From: Bacteroidota bacterium
Lineage (GTDB): Bacteria > Bacteroidota > Bacteroidia > Chitinophagales > Chitinophagaceae
Reading direction: 5' to 3'
Assembly (NCBI GenBank): GCA_023409975.1
Contig: JAEYQO010000104.1
Span: 1 to 64,000 of the forward strand
DNA length: 64,000 nt
Shown: one piece after another, positions 31,822 to 40,392 of the stretch
Position numbering within the stretch: the stretch's first letter is position 1
How the letters are laid out: the number at the start of each line of letters is the position of its first letter
The notes under the pieces: generated by a model
Databases searched by the model: none
What the model was told of the DNA's origin: nothing
Seen by the model: only the letters and a program-made list of their open reading frames with translations
Translations under genes and position numbers: made by a program

Positions 31822-33798
31822 ATGATACTCAATTCCAAGATACCAGCAGGAGCATTAGAGTCGAAATGGACAACATATAAATCGACCTGTAAGCTGGTGA
31901 ACCCGGCTAACAAGCGTCAGCTGGAGGTGATCGTGATTGGGACCGGCCTGGCGGGGGCGTCAGCTGCTGCTTCACTCGGTGAACTGGGCTATAAAGTAAA
32001 AACCTTCTGCTTTCAGGATAGTCCCCGTCGTGCGCACTCAATAGCTGCACAAGGGGGAATCAATGCTGCCAAGAATTATCAGAATGACGGTGACAGTACC
32101 TTCCGTCTGTTCTACGATACTGTTAAAGGTGGTGACTACCGTGCACGTGAGGCCAATGTATACAGGCTTGCAGAGGTAAGCGCCAATATTATTGATCAGT
32201 GTGTGGCTCAGGGGGTTCCCTTTGCGCGTGAATATGGAGGTTTGCTGAGTAACCGTTCTTTTGGCGGAACTCAGGTTCAACGAACTTTCTACGCTGCAGG
32301 ACAGACCGGGCAGCAACTATTGATCGGAGCCTATCAGGCGCTCGAACGACAGGTGGCTCTGGGCAATGTTACACAGTACTCCCGCCATGAAATGCTGGAA
32401 ATCGTAGTGATCGATGGCAAGGCAAGAGGTGTGATCGTGAGAAATCTGGTGACCGGAGAGTTAGAGCGTCATTTCGGACATGCTGTACTGCTTTGTTCGG
32501 GTGGATATGGTAACGTGTTTTATCTTTCTACAAATGCAATGGGCTCTAACGTAACGGCAGCATGGAAAGCTCATAAAAAAGGTGCTTACTTCGGAAATCC
32601 ATGCTTTACGCAAATTCACCCTACCTGTATTCCGGTGAGCGGCGACCACCAGTCGAAACTGACGCTGATGTCTGAATCACTGCGTAATGATGGGCGGATT
32701 TGGGTGCCAAAGAAGCAGGGTGATAATCGCAGACCAAATGAGATTCCCGAAGAGGAAAGAGACTATTATCTGGAAAGAAGGTATCCGGCATTCGGTAACC
32801 TTGTGCCACGTGACGTGGCCAGCCGTGCCGCGAAGGAGCGTTGCGATGCAGGCTTTGGAGTGGGGGCGAGCAAGCAGGCGGTTTACCTGGACTATGCATC
32901 GGCTATCGAAAGGTATGGAAGAATTGAAGCAAACAAGCAGGGGCTGGTAAATGCCGATGCCGCAACAATTACCGAATTAGGCAGGGGTGTTGTAAAAGAG
33001 AAGTACGGTAACCTTTTCGAAATGTACGAGAAGATTACTGGTGAAAATCCATATGAGGTCCCAATGAGAATCTACCCAGCCGTCCACTATACAATGGGTG
33101 GACTGTGGGTGGACTATGAACTAATGACAACGGTACCGGGACTTTACGCATTAGGAGAAGCTAACTTTAGCGATCATGGTGCTAACAGGCTTGGAGCGTC
33201 TGCTCTGATGCAGGGATTGGCTGACGGGTATTTCGTGATACCATACACTATGGGTAATTACCTGGCAGACGATATCCGTACCAAAGCTATTCCAACTAAT
33301 CACCCTGCTTTTGAAGAAGCTGAGAAGAATGTGCGTGACAGAATACAAAAGCTGATGAGCATACAGGGTACAGAGAGTGTTGAAAGCTTTCACAAACGCC
33401 TTGGAAAGATCATGTGGGATAAGTGCGGTATGGCGAGAAACGAAAAAGGGCTAAAGGAAGCAATTACAGAAATCCAGGCATTGAGAAAAGAGTTCTGGAC
33501 GAATGTTCGAATTCCAGGCGCTATCGAAGAGTTTAATCCGGAACTGGACAAAGCAAATCGCGTTGCCGACTTCCTGGAACTGGGTGAATTGATGTGTATA
33601 GATGCTTTACACCGGAACGAGAGCTGCGGTGGTCATTTCCGTGAGGAATATCAGACAGAAGATGGTGAAGCAATGCGTCAGGATGACAAGTATATGTATG
33701 TAGGATGTTGGGAATTCAAAGGAGAAAGCCAATTCGAACTACATAAAGAAGAGTTGAATTACGATGTGGTTCATCCAACACAGCGTAGCTATAAATAA
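31822..33798 (+). CDS. sdhA: Succinate dehydrogenase/fumarate reductase flavoprotein subunit
   Basis: 658 residues, usual for the Bacteroidota type. The FAD-binding GTGLAGASAAASLGELG (about 40-56) is followed by RAHSIAAQGGINAAKNY, in which H72 is at the covalent FAD attachment position. The substrate region shows HPTCIPVSG, DHGANRLGASALMQG and the capping domain; the C-terminal helical domain ends with HRNESCGGHFREEY. It oxidises succinate to fumarate in the TCA cycle (or the reverse) on the cytoplasmic side of the membrane. Confidence 0.96.
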   Translation: MILNSKIPAGALESKWTTYKSTCKLVNPANKRQLEVIVIGTGLAGASAAASLGELGYKVKTFCFQDSPRRAHSIAAQGGINAAKNYQNDGDSTFRLFYDTVKGGDYRAREANVYRLAEVSANIIDQCVAQGVPFAREYGGLLSNRSFGGTQVQRTFYAAGQTGQQLLIGAYQALERQVALGNVTQYSRHEMLEIVVIDGKARGVIVRNLVTGELERHFGHAVLLCSGGYGNVFYLSTNAMGSNVTAAWKAHKKGAYFGNPCFTQIHPTCIPVSGDHQSKLTLMSESLRNDGRIWVPKKQGDNRRPNEIPEEERDYYLERRYPAFGNLVPRDVASRAAKERCDAGFGVGASKQAVYLDYASAIERYGRIEANKQGLVNADAATITELGRGVVKEKYGNLFEMYEKITGENPYEVPMRIYPAVHYTMGGLWVDYELMTTVPGLYALGEANFSDHGANRLGASALMQGLADGYFVIPYTMGNYLADDIRTKAIPTNHPAFEEAEKNVRDRIQKLMSIQGTESVESFHKRLGKIMWDKCGMARNEKGLKEAITEIQALRKEFWTNVRIPGAIEEFNPELDKANRVADFLELGELMCIDALHRNESCGGHFREEYQTEDGEAMRQDDKYMYVGCWEFKGESQFELHKEELNYDVVHPTQRSYK

Positions 33799-33820
33799 AG
33801 GTGGAACAACGGTCAGTAAG

Positions 33821-34399
33821 ATGAAACTTTTCAGAGGATTGATAGCAATAGCCGTTTCAGGATCCATAATCCTGGCCTCCTGTCAGAAGGCAGAAACCCT
33901 TCCTTCAGGCTGTGTCGATAATGGTGCTATGAGTTTTCTGAAGGTGGGTAATGAATTGGTCTATGATTACACTGATATTGCCACTCTGGATGATGAGCTG
34001 ATCATAACCGTAAGTGGGAAAACAGAAGACGGGGCCTACATTCTGGACCTGACCGAGGGTGGCGCATATGTTGAGACAACAGGAGATACGCGCTATATGA
34101 GGGAATGTGATGAATGGTTGTTAATCGATGCAGAACAAGATCCTACTTCCTCTGACAGGGGCTTTCCGGTGAATCGAACGATCGATCAAACCTGGATGGA
34201 GGGGCAGGCCGGGCAATACAAAGTGATTGAAAAGAACGTAGCCGTTTCGGTACAGGCGGGTACATTTACCTGTGATGTTATACGTTTTGAACCCACGAAT
34301 ACTTTTGATACTATTACCATTTATTTCAACAATCAGGTTGGATACGTGAAGTATGATGGGTTTCAAACTCAGTACGAATTGAAAAGCAAGAATTTTTAA
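33821..34399 (+). CDS. Lipoprotein of unknown function inside the sdh operon
   Basis: 192 residues from the ATG at 33821 (the frame also extends into sdhA). Lipoprotein signal peptide: MKLFRGLIAIAVSGSIILASC with lipobox LASC. The mature protein is acidic and beta-rich (LKVGNELVYDYTDI, ISV-type strands, VSVQAGTFTCDVIRFE, VGYVKYDGFQTQYELK), the layout of small lipocalin-like or DUF-type beta proteins with a GTFTCD motif. It sits 22 bp after sdhA and 34 bp before sdhB on the same strand, where no canonical Sdh subunit is expected. No cofactor-binding motif is seen. Function unknown. Confidence 0.85.
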   Translation: MKLFRGLIAIAVSGSIILASCQKAETLPSGCVDNGAMSFLKVGNELVYDYTDIATLDDELIITVSGKTEDGAYILDLTEGGAYVETTGDTRYMRECDEWLLIDAEQDPTSSDRGFPVNRTIDQTWMEGQAGQYKVIEKNVAVSVQAGTFTCDVIRFEPTNTFDTITIYFNNQVGYVKYDGFQTQYELKSKNF

Positions 34400-34433
34400 A
34401 AAGTAAAAACTAGGTCCAGTGGAACACTACAAT

Positions 34434-35192
34434 ATGAATCTGACGCTGAAGGTCTGGAAGCAACAGAACATGCACTCAAAAGGGCATTTCGAGACCTATC
34501 AAGTCAAAAACATTTCCTCTGAAATGTCTTTCCTGGAAATGTTCGATGTCCTTAACGAGCAGCTTATCGCTGAAGGGAAAGAGCCTATTGCATTTGACCA
34601 CGACTGCCGCGAAGGTATCTGTGGAATGTGTAGTATGTATATCAATGGTCGTGCTCATGGTCCCTGGCATAATACCACCACATGTCAGCTTCATATGAGG
34701 GAATATAAGGATGGTGACACCATCGTTGTAGAGCCCTGGAGAGCCAATGCGTTTCCGGTGATAAAAGATCTGGTCGTAGACAGGCAGGCATTTGATCGCA
34801 TCATTCAGGCAGGTGGTTACGTTTCCGTAAATACAGGTAACGCTGTAGATGCCAATGCTATCCCTGTTGAAAAATATAAGGCTGACGAGGCATTTGCTGC
34901 AGCATCCTGCATTGGTTGCGGCGCCTGTGTTGCTGCCTGTCCGAATGCTTCTGCGATGCTGTTTGTAGGAGCCAAGGCCTCTCACCTCGCCTTATTACCT
35001 CAGGGTGATCCTGAGCGCAAAATAAGAGCGGTTAATATGGTGGCGCAAATGGACAAGGAAGGATTCGGTAGCTGTACGAATATCGGCGCATGTGAAGCAG
35101 AATGTCCCAAGGGCATTTCCGTTGAAAATATTGCTCGTTTGAACCGCGAGTATATGGGTGCCGTTTTCTCAGGCGGTTCTGATAACGCATAG
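34434..35192 (+). CDS. sdhB: Succinate dehydrogenase iron-sulfur subunit
   Basis: 252 residues from ATG at 34434 (MNLTLKVWKQQN); a GTG at 34419 would add five residues. The [2Fe-2S] domain has CREGICGMCSMYING and a later TTCQ Cys. The C-terminal domain has CIGCGACVAACPN for [4Fe-4S] and CTNIGACEAECPKGI for the next cluster. It carries electrons from SdhA flavin to the SdhC hemes/menaquinone. Last gene of the operon, followed by a terminator. Confidence 0.95.
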   Translation: MNLTLKVWKQQNMHSKGHFETYQVKNISSEMSFLEMFDVLNEQLIAEGKEPIAFDHDCREGICGMCSMYINGRAHGPWHNTTTCQLHMREYKDGDTIVVEPWRANAFPVIKDLVVDRQAFDRIIQAGGYVSVNTGNAVDANAIPVEKYKADEAFAAASCIGCGACVAACPNASAMLFVGAKASHLALLPQGDPERKIRAVNMVAQMDKEGFGSCTNIGACEAECPKGISVENIARLNREYMGAVFSGGSDNA

Positions 35193-35213
35193 GTTTCAAC
35201 CATATAGAATTTC

Positions 35214-35240
35214 AGGCTGTCTTCATAGGCAGCCTTTTTT
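35214..35240 (+). terminator. Terminator of the sdh operon
   Basis: AGGCTG-tcttcatagg-CAGCCT followed by TTTTT, 22 bases after the sdhB stop. Confidence 0.75.
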
Positions 35241-35254
35241 GTTACTTTGCCTCC

Positions 35255-36397
35255 ATGTTGTTGCGCACGGTTATTCTGACGCTCCTGGTATCGATGCTTG
35301 TGATCACCTCTACTGCACAGGATAGTAGCGGCCTTCGTATTACATTGCTTACCTGCGGTACGGGCACTCAGCCCTGGGAAACATTCGGTCATTCAGGGGT
35401 CAGAGTTATCGATAGCTTTCGGGGCACTGACAATGTCTACAATTACGGAACTTTTAATGGATATGATGAAGACTTTCTGATCAAATTCACCAGAGGAAAG
35501 CTTGATTATTATCTTTCTTACTATCCCTATACCGAATTTATTCGTGAATATGCCGAGGCTGGGAGAAGTGTCAGAGAACAGGAGCTTTTACTTAATTCCG
35601 GAGCAAAGCTGTCGATTTACCGATTCCTGCAATGGAATGCAGCCGAAGAGAACCGGTATTATAAGTACGATTTCTTTTTTGATAACTGCGCCACAAGAAT
35701 AAGAGATGTTTTCCCCGAATCTTTGGGAGAAGGATTCAGCTTTGGAAAAGCTTTGCCGGAAGGTGTAAAGCTTAGTTTCAGAGACATCATCAATCAGTAC
35801 TTCTACAGAGTACACTGGCAGCGGTTTGGTGTCAATTTGCTTTTAGGTAGCCGGATAGACAAGACCATGTCTAACGAGGATATTATGTTTCTGCCTGACT
35901 TCCTCAGCGAAGGAATTCGCACTGCCACGATACAAAACACCCGTATTTCTACCGATCCGGTCCCTGTTGTAACGGCTGGTGAACAAGCGGGAGTGGGTGT
36001 AAACGGACCCTTAATTCTGATGCTTGCTCTTCTGGCACTGACGATGGGAGGCGTTTTCCATTCTGGCCTCCATCGTTTTATCAGTTTTCTTCTACTGTTC
36101 CTCACAGGGTTCATCGGCTGCTTTATTCTAGTAATGTGGTTTGGCACAGATCATCAGGCTTGTCAGAACAACTACAACCTTTTATGGGCACTGCCAACAA
36201 ATCTCATCCTGGCATTTGGACGAAGGAGCAGAAAGGATCGCTATGCATTAATCGGCATGTTTCTGATCCTGATCAGTTTTCTGCTGCATATTCTTGAAGT
36301 TCAGCAACTATTGCTGCCAGAGTTTGCTCCTTTACTACTGGCCTTGCTGCTGACCTATGGCATGATTTATAGGAATAGTAAACTGAAGACAACCTGA
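35255..36397 (+). CDS. DUF4105 (Lnb-type) membrane-anchored protein
   Basis: 380 residues: signal peptide or N-terminal anchor (LTLLVSMLVITSTAQ), then a DUF4105 domain (about 25-220) with the papain-like residues His in ETFGHSGVRV and Cys in FFDNCATRIRD, and four C-terminal transmembrane helices at about 252-268, 275-296, 305-325 and 330-370. DUF4105 is related to the N-terminal periplasmic domain of lacto-N-biosidase-like and NlpC/P60-like peptidases; a peptidase or amidase role in the periplasm is plausible but unproven. It overlaps the hydrolase gene by one base (TGATG). Confidence 0.82.
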   Translation: MLLRTVILTLLVSMLVITSTAQDSSGLRITLLTCGTGTQPWETFGHSGVRVIDSFRGTDNVYNYGTFNGYDEDFLIKFTRGKLDYYLSYYPYTEFIREYAEAGRSVREQELLLNSGAKLSIYRFLQWNAAEENRYYKYDFFFDNCATRIRDVFPESLGEGFSFGKALPEGVKLSFRDIINQYFYRVHWQRFGVNLLLGSRIDKTMSNEDIMFLPDFLSEGIRTATIQNTRISTDPVPVVTAGEQAGVGVNGPLILMLALLALTMGGVFHSGLHRFISFLLLFLTGFIGCFILVMWFGTDHQACQNNYNLLWALPTNLILAFGRRSRKDRYALIGMFLILISFLLHILEVQQLLLPEFAPLLLALLLTYGMIYRNSKLKTT

Positions 36398-37206
36398 TGC
36401 AAACGATCCAGCTAAATACTGACAAACAAACTATTTCCTATCGTAAAACTGGTGCCGGACCGGTAGCTATTTTGATTCACGGATTTCCGGAAGACGGTTC
36501 ACTTTGGGAACCGGTGGTACCAGTACTGGCTTCCACTTTCACCGTCATTTGCCCGGACATACCTGGTGCAGGCAGTAGTACTCTTTCGCAGGTTCAGAAC
36601 CAGACGATAGAATCACTTTCTGGCTTCCTGAACGATATTTACAGACAAGAGGATATAGCGGAAGCAGTGCTTGTAGGTCATTCTATGGGTGGCTATCTGG
36701 CATTGGCTTTTCTGGAAAGCTACCCTGAAAAAGTAAAGGGTATTTCTTTGGTACATTCTACCGCTACCGCAGATTCCGAAGAAAAGAAGGAAATGCGCCG
36801 CAAAGCTGTTGCGTTAATTTCTAAGGGCGGAAAGGAGGCATTTGTAAAAGGGATGATACCGAACCTTTTCTCTGATGCCTTCAAAACAGATCAACCGGCA
36901 CAACTTGAAAGGCAGGTTCAGCGGGGACTGAAGCTGAGATCAGAGTCGATGGCAGCTTTTTACACTGCTATGATGAACAGGCAGGATCGAACAGGTAACT
37001 TGAAGGATAATGCAAAACCTGTGCAGTGGGTCATAGGAAAGGAAGACTCGGTAGTGCCCCTGAATCTCGCATTGTCACAGGCAAGATTGAGCCAGACCAC
37101 CTTTGTTTCACTATACGAAAACTGTGGTCACATGAGTATGCTGGAACAACCTGAAAAGCTTTCAGGCGACCTGCGAGACTTTCTGGCTTACTGTTATAAT
37201 CGTTAA
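36397..37206 (+). CDS. Alpha/beta-fold hydrolase
   Basis: 269 residues. The fold is shown by HGFPEDGSLWEPVVPVL (oxyanion region), VGHSMGGYLALAF (nucleophile elbow GHSMG), an acid near WVIGKEDSVVPL and the His in ENCGHMSMLEQPE. It is cytoplasmic, without a signal peptide. The closest style is the 2-hydroxymuconic-semialdehyde hydrolase/esterase group, but no specific substrate can be assigned. It is translationally coupled to the DUF4105 gene and is followed after 7 bp by a surface protein gene. Confidence 0.88.
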   Translation: MQTIQLNTDKQTISYRKTGAGPVAILIHGFPEDGSLWEPVVPVLASTFTVICPDIPGAGSSTLSQVQNQTIESLSGFLNDIYRQEDIAEAVLVGHSMGGYLALAFLESYPEKVKGISLVHSTATADSEEKKEMRRKAVALISKGGKEAFVKGMIPNLFSDAFKTDQPAQLERQVQRGLKLRSESMAAFYTAMMNRQDRTGNLKDNAKPVQWVIGKEDSVVPLNLALSQARLSQTTFVSLYENCGHMSMLEQPEKLSGDLRDFLAYCYNR

Positions 37207-37213
37207 CTTAGTA

Positions 37214-39142
37214 GTGATGAAGCGCTGGTGTCGTTACAGTTTGATTCTGATGATATTGCTTCTGGGAGCACTGCCAGCCACAGCTTCGCATATTGTAGGT
37301 GGCGATTTCACCTATAAGTGTTTAGGTCCAACCGGAAATGGCAGTTATCTCTATGAAGTAAGACTTGATATATATCAAGACTGTATAAGTGGTTTACCCG
37401 CAGCGATCGCAGAAGACAATCCTGCTTTTTTTGGTGTTTTTGATGCTGTTACCGGTCTCATGGTCGACACCTTCAATGTGTCGTTGGCAAATAGCATAAT
37501 GGTTCCCCCGAATTTTTCCAACGACTGTATCAACCAGATACCTCCCATTTGTTTGCGGAGGGCAACGTTCATCACTAGTATTAATCTTCCGCAGAATACC
37601 GGTGGTTATAAGATTGTTTACCAGAGGTGCTGCCGCAATAGCGCCATCCTGAACATTCTGAATCCAGCCAATGTTGGTGCTACCTACGAAGCCACCATAC
37701 CACCAGTATCCGTAGCCTCCTGTAACAATAGTGCGGTTTTTAGGAACTATCCTCCACAGATCATCTGTATCAATAACCCTCTTTTTTATGATCATTCGGC
37801 GGTTGACCCAGATGGCGATTCATTGAGCTACGAGTTTTGTACATCTTATGTCGGCGGTTCGACTACCGATGCTAAACCTATTCCTTCTGCCCCACCTTAT
37901 CAACCCGTTACGTATGCACCTAATTTTTCTGCTCAGGTTCCTATGGCTGGAAATCCCGTAATTCAGATCCACCCGGTTACTGGTATGATCTCCGGCACTA
38001 CCAATTTGATAGGGCGCTTTGTAGTTACTGTCTGCTGCCATGAATGGCGCAACGGAGTGATCATCAACACAGTAAAGCGGGAGTTTCAGTTCGAGGTGAC
38101 CAATTGTTCCAAGGCGGTAGTAGCCAACATTCCACAGTATTCCGAGGAGTTTAATACCTATATCGTCAATTGTGAAGATTATACCGTCAAGTTCGATAAC
38201 CTCAGCACAGGTGGGTTTGATTATTCCTGGGATTTCGGCGTGCCTAATATGCAGAATGATACTTCAGATCAATTCGAGCCCGTCTTTACCTATCCTGACA
38301 CAGGTACCTATGTAGTGAAGCTGGTTGTAAACCGTGGGTCTACCTGTCCGGATAGTATTCAGCGCTTCGTTAAAGTCTATCCGGTTTTTAAAGGAGATTT
38401 TTCTGTCGGTGGTCTTGAATGTCCTGGGGTCGATCGGCAATTCACCGACCTGAGTACATCAACCTATACTCCCGTTAGTTTCTGGGTTTGGAATTTCGAT
38501 GACGGTTTCACTTCGACAGATCAGCACCCCGTTCATGTCTACGATAGTGGTGGGCTATACAACGTCACCTTAATCTCAGGTAACCAGAAAGGCTGTCTGG
38601 ATACGGTACAGAAAGAGGTTTTTGTAGAGGATTTCAGACCCTTCGCAGGCAACGACACAGTTATTGTTAAGGGAGAATATATCAATTACAGGGCCCGCGG
38701 CGGGGTAGAGTACACCTGGACACCCGGTACCAATCTCAGTGATACGACAATCCGGAATCCAGTAGGGTTTTACCCGGAAGTGGGAGAGTTCAGTTATCAT
38801 GTCCACATCAAAAGCGCCTATAGTTGCGAAGGAGACGACACGATCAATGTCAGGGTTGTAAACCAGTCTTCGGTCTTCGTGCCTACGGGTTTTACACCCA
38901 ATGGAGATGGCAGAAATGACAAGCTCAGACCACTCGGGGTCGGCTACAGGAATATCAACTACTTCCGGGTTTTTAACCGGTGGGGCCAGCAAGTCTTTTA
39001 TACCACTCAGTTCGATGAAGGGTGGGACGGTACCATCAATGGCGTTCCGCAGGATCTCGGCACCTATTTCTGGATTCTAAGCCTTACCAACCGGTTTGGA
39101 AAGGAGGAGGTCATCAAAGGTGATTCTGCCCTTCTCAGATAA
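37214..39142 (+). CDS. Large surface protein with PKD domains and CHU_C (type B T9SS) domain
   Basis: 642 residues. Signal peptide MMKRWCRYSLILMILLLGALPATA. The N-terminal 320 residues are cysteine-containing beta domains beginning SHIVGGDFTYKC, a sequence start common in Bacteroidota adhesin-like proteins. Two PKD domains follow (FDYSWDFGVP; FWVWNFDDGF ... HPVHVYDSGGLY). The last 90 residues, FVPTGFTPNGDGRNDKL, RVFNRWGQQVF and GWDGTINGVPQDLGTYFW, are the gliding-motility-associated C-terminal domain, the T9SS type B sorting signal. It is exported to the cell surface or medium. Confidence 0.9.
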   Translation: MMKRWCRYSLILMILLLGALPATASHIVGGDFTYKCLGPTGNGSYLYEVRLDIYQDCISGLPAAIAEDNPAFFGVFDAVTGLMVDTFNVSLANSIMVPPNFSNDCINQIPPICLRRATFITSINLPQNTGGYKIVYQRCCRNSAILNILNPANVGATYEATIPPVSVASCNNSAVFRNYPPQIICINNPLFYDHSAVDPDGDSLSYEFCTSYVGGSTTDAKPIPSAPPYQPVTYAPNFSAQVPMAGNPVIQIHPVTGMISGTTNLIGRFVVTVCCHEWRNGVIINTVKREFQFEVTNCSKAVVANIPQYSEEFNTYIVNCEDYTVKFDNLSTGGFDYSWDFGVPNMQNDTSDQFEPVFTYPDTGTYVVKLVVNRGSTCPDSIQRFVKVYPVFKGDFSVGGLECPGVDRQFTDLSTSTYTPVSFWVWNFDDGFTSTDQHPVHVYDSGGLYNVTLISGNQKGCLDTVQKEVFVEDFRPFAGNDTVIVKGEYINYRARGGVEYTWTPGTNLSDTTIRNPVGFYPEVGEFSYHVHIKSAYSCEGDDTINVRVVNQSSVFVPTGFTPNGDGRNDKLRPLGVGYRNINYFRVFNRWGQQVFYTTQFDEGWDGTINGVPQDLGTYFWILSLTNRFGKEEVIKGDSALLR

Positions 39143-39199
39143 TTCCGGCTATTCTTCGGTCTTTTCAAAGAACCTATCTTTACCCCCAAGGTTACAGGA

Positions 39200-39967
39200 A
39201 TGAATAAAACCATCATGATTACCGGAGCTACCTCCGGGTTTGGAAAGGCTATCGCAGAATTATTCGCAAGGAATGGTTACAAGTTAATTATTACTGGTCG
39301 CCGATCTGACAGATTAGAATCTCTGAAGAAGGAACTTTCAAATGAGTTTGGAACTCAGATTACAACTCTATGCTTCGATATCCGCGACCGGAAGGCTGTA
39401 GAACAGGCCATCGCTTCACTGGGTGAAGACCGGCAGATCGACATCCTGGTAAATAACGCCGGCCTCGCTGCAGGTATGACTTCCATCGAAGACGGTGATC
39501 CTGATGATTGGGATCTTATGATCGATACTAATGTCAAGGGGCTTTTGTATGTCAGCAGACAGGTGTTGCCTTTGATGAAGAACCGCGGCAATGGCCACGT
39601 GTTCAATATTGGTTCCACAGCCGGAAAAGTGGTTTATAAGCATGGAAACGTTTATAATGCAACTAAGTTTGCAGTCGATGCTTTAAACCAGGCAATGCGC
39701 ATTGATTTGCTCCCCTATGGTATCAAAGTGACTGCTATTAATCCCGGTATGGCAGAAACCGAGTTCTCCCTGGTAAGATTTAAGGGTGACAATCAGCGTG
39801 CAGCGCAGGTGTATCAGGGGGTGCAACCTCTTCGACCGGAGGATATTGCGGACGTCATATTTTACTGCGCAAACCTGCCTCCTCATGTCTGTATTAACGA
39901 CCTGACCATGACCTGTTCGCGTCAGGCTAATAGTATTTACACCATCAGGGAGGGAGAGATGGTCTAA
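39200..39967 (+). CDS. Short-chain dehydrogenase/reductase, YdfG-like
   Basis: 255 residues: cofactor motif TGATSGFG, NNAG in the fourth strand, catalytic Ser in NIGSTAGKVVY and YNATKFAVDAL (YxxxK). The C-terminal half matches the 3-hydroxy acid / serine dehydrogenase subgroup (NPGMAETEFSLVRFKGD). NADP-dependent by its GRRSDRL arginines after strand 2, which is inference. First gene of a five-gene operon with the thioesterase, cinA, aroK and a DUF423 protein; it is 2 bp from the thioesterase gene. TATCTTTA upstream resembles a -7 box. Confidence 0.9.
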   Translation: MNKTIMITGATSGFGKAIAELFARNGYKLIITGRRSDRLESLKKELSNEFGTQITTLCFDIRDRKAVEQAIASLGEDRQIDILVNNAGLAAGMTSIEDGDPDDWDLMIDTNVKGLLYVSRQVLPLMKNRGNGHVFNIGSTAGKVVYKHGNVYNATKFAVDALNQAMRIDLLPYGIKVTAINPGMAETEFSLVRFKGDNQRAAQVYQGVQPLRPEDIADVIFYCANLPPHVCINDLTMTCSRQANSIYTIREGEMV

Positions 39968-39969
39968 CT

Positions 39970-40392
39970 ATGTATACCGCTACTACACAGATCAGGGTCA
40001 GGTATGGAGAAACGGACCAAATGGGGTACCTCTATTACGGAAACTATGCGCTCTACTATGAAGTAGGAAGGGCAGAAGCCATTCGTGAACTGGGTTTCAC
40101 ATACAGAGAACTTGAAGAAATGGGCATTATGATGCCAGTGGTCAAGTTGCAATGTGATTTTCTCAGACCAGCACTTTATGATAATCTCATAACAGTAAAA
40201 ACAATCCTCAGGGAACTACCCACGGGATCAAGTATTCAATTCCACTCAGAACTTTATAATGAGGATGACCAATTACTGAACCGGGGCATTACTACTCTGG
40301 TATTCTACGATCCCCTCGCAAAGAAAAAGGTGACCATGCCACCGGAACTGCTGAACCGGCTACGTACATTTTTTGAAGAATCAGATCCATGA
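39970..40392 (+). CDS. Acyl-CoA thioesterase, hotdog fold (YbgC/FadM-type)
   Basis: 140 residues. The hotdog signature is RVRYGETDQMGYLYYGNYALYYEVGRAEAIRELG, with the catalytic Asp/Glu region at ETDQMG, and the long helix packed against the sheet. It hydrolyses acyl-CoA thioesters; chain length is not inferable. The stop overlaps the cinA start by 4 bp, so translation is coupled. Confidence 0.88.
   Translation: MYTATTQIRVRYGETDQMGYLYYGNYALYYEVGRAEAIRELGFTYRELEEMGIMMPVVKLQCDFLRPALYDNLITVKTILRELPTGSSIQFHSELYNEDDQLLNRGITTLVFYDPLAKKKVTMPPELLNRLRTFFEESDP

Noticed and set aside
33764..33820. Extended N-terminus of the sdh-operon lipoprotein
   Set aside because: The extension lies mostly in sdhA and would precede the signal peptide, which starts well at 33821.
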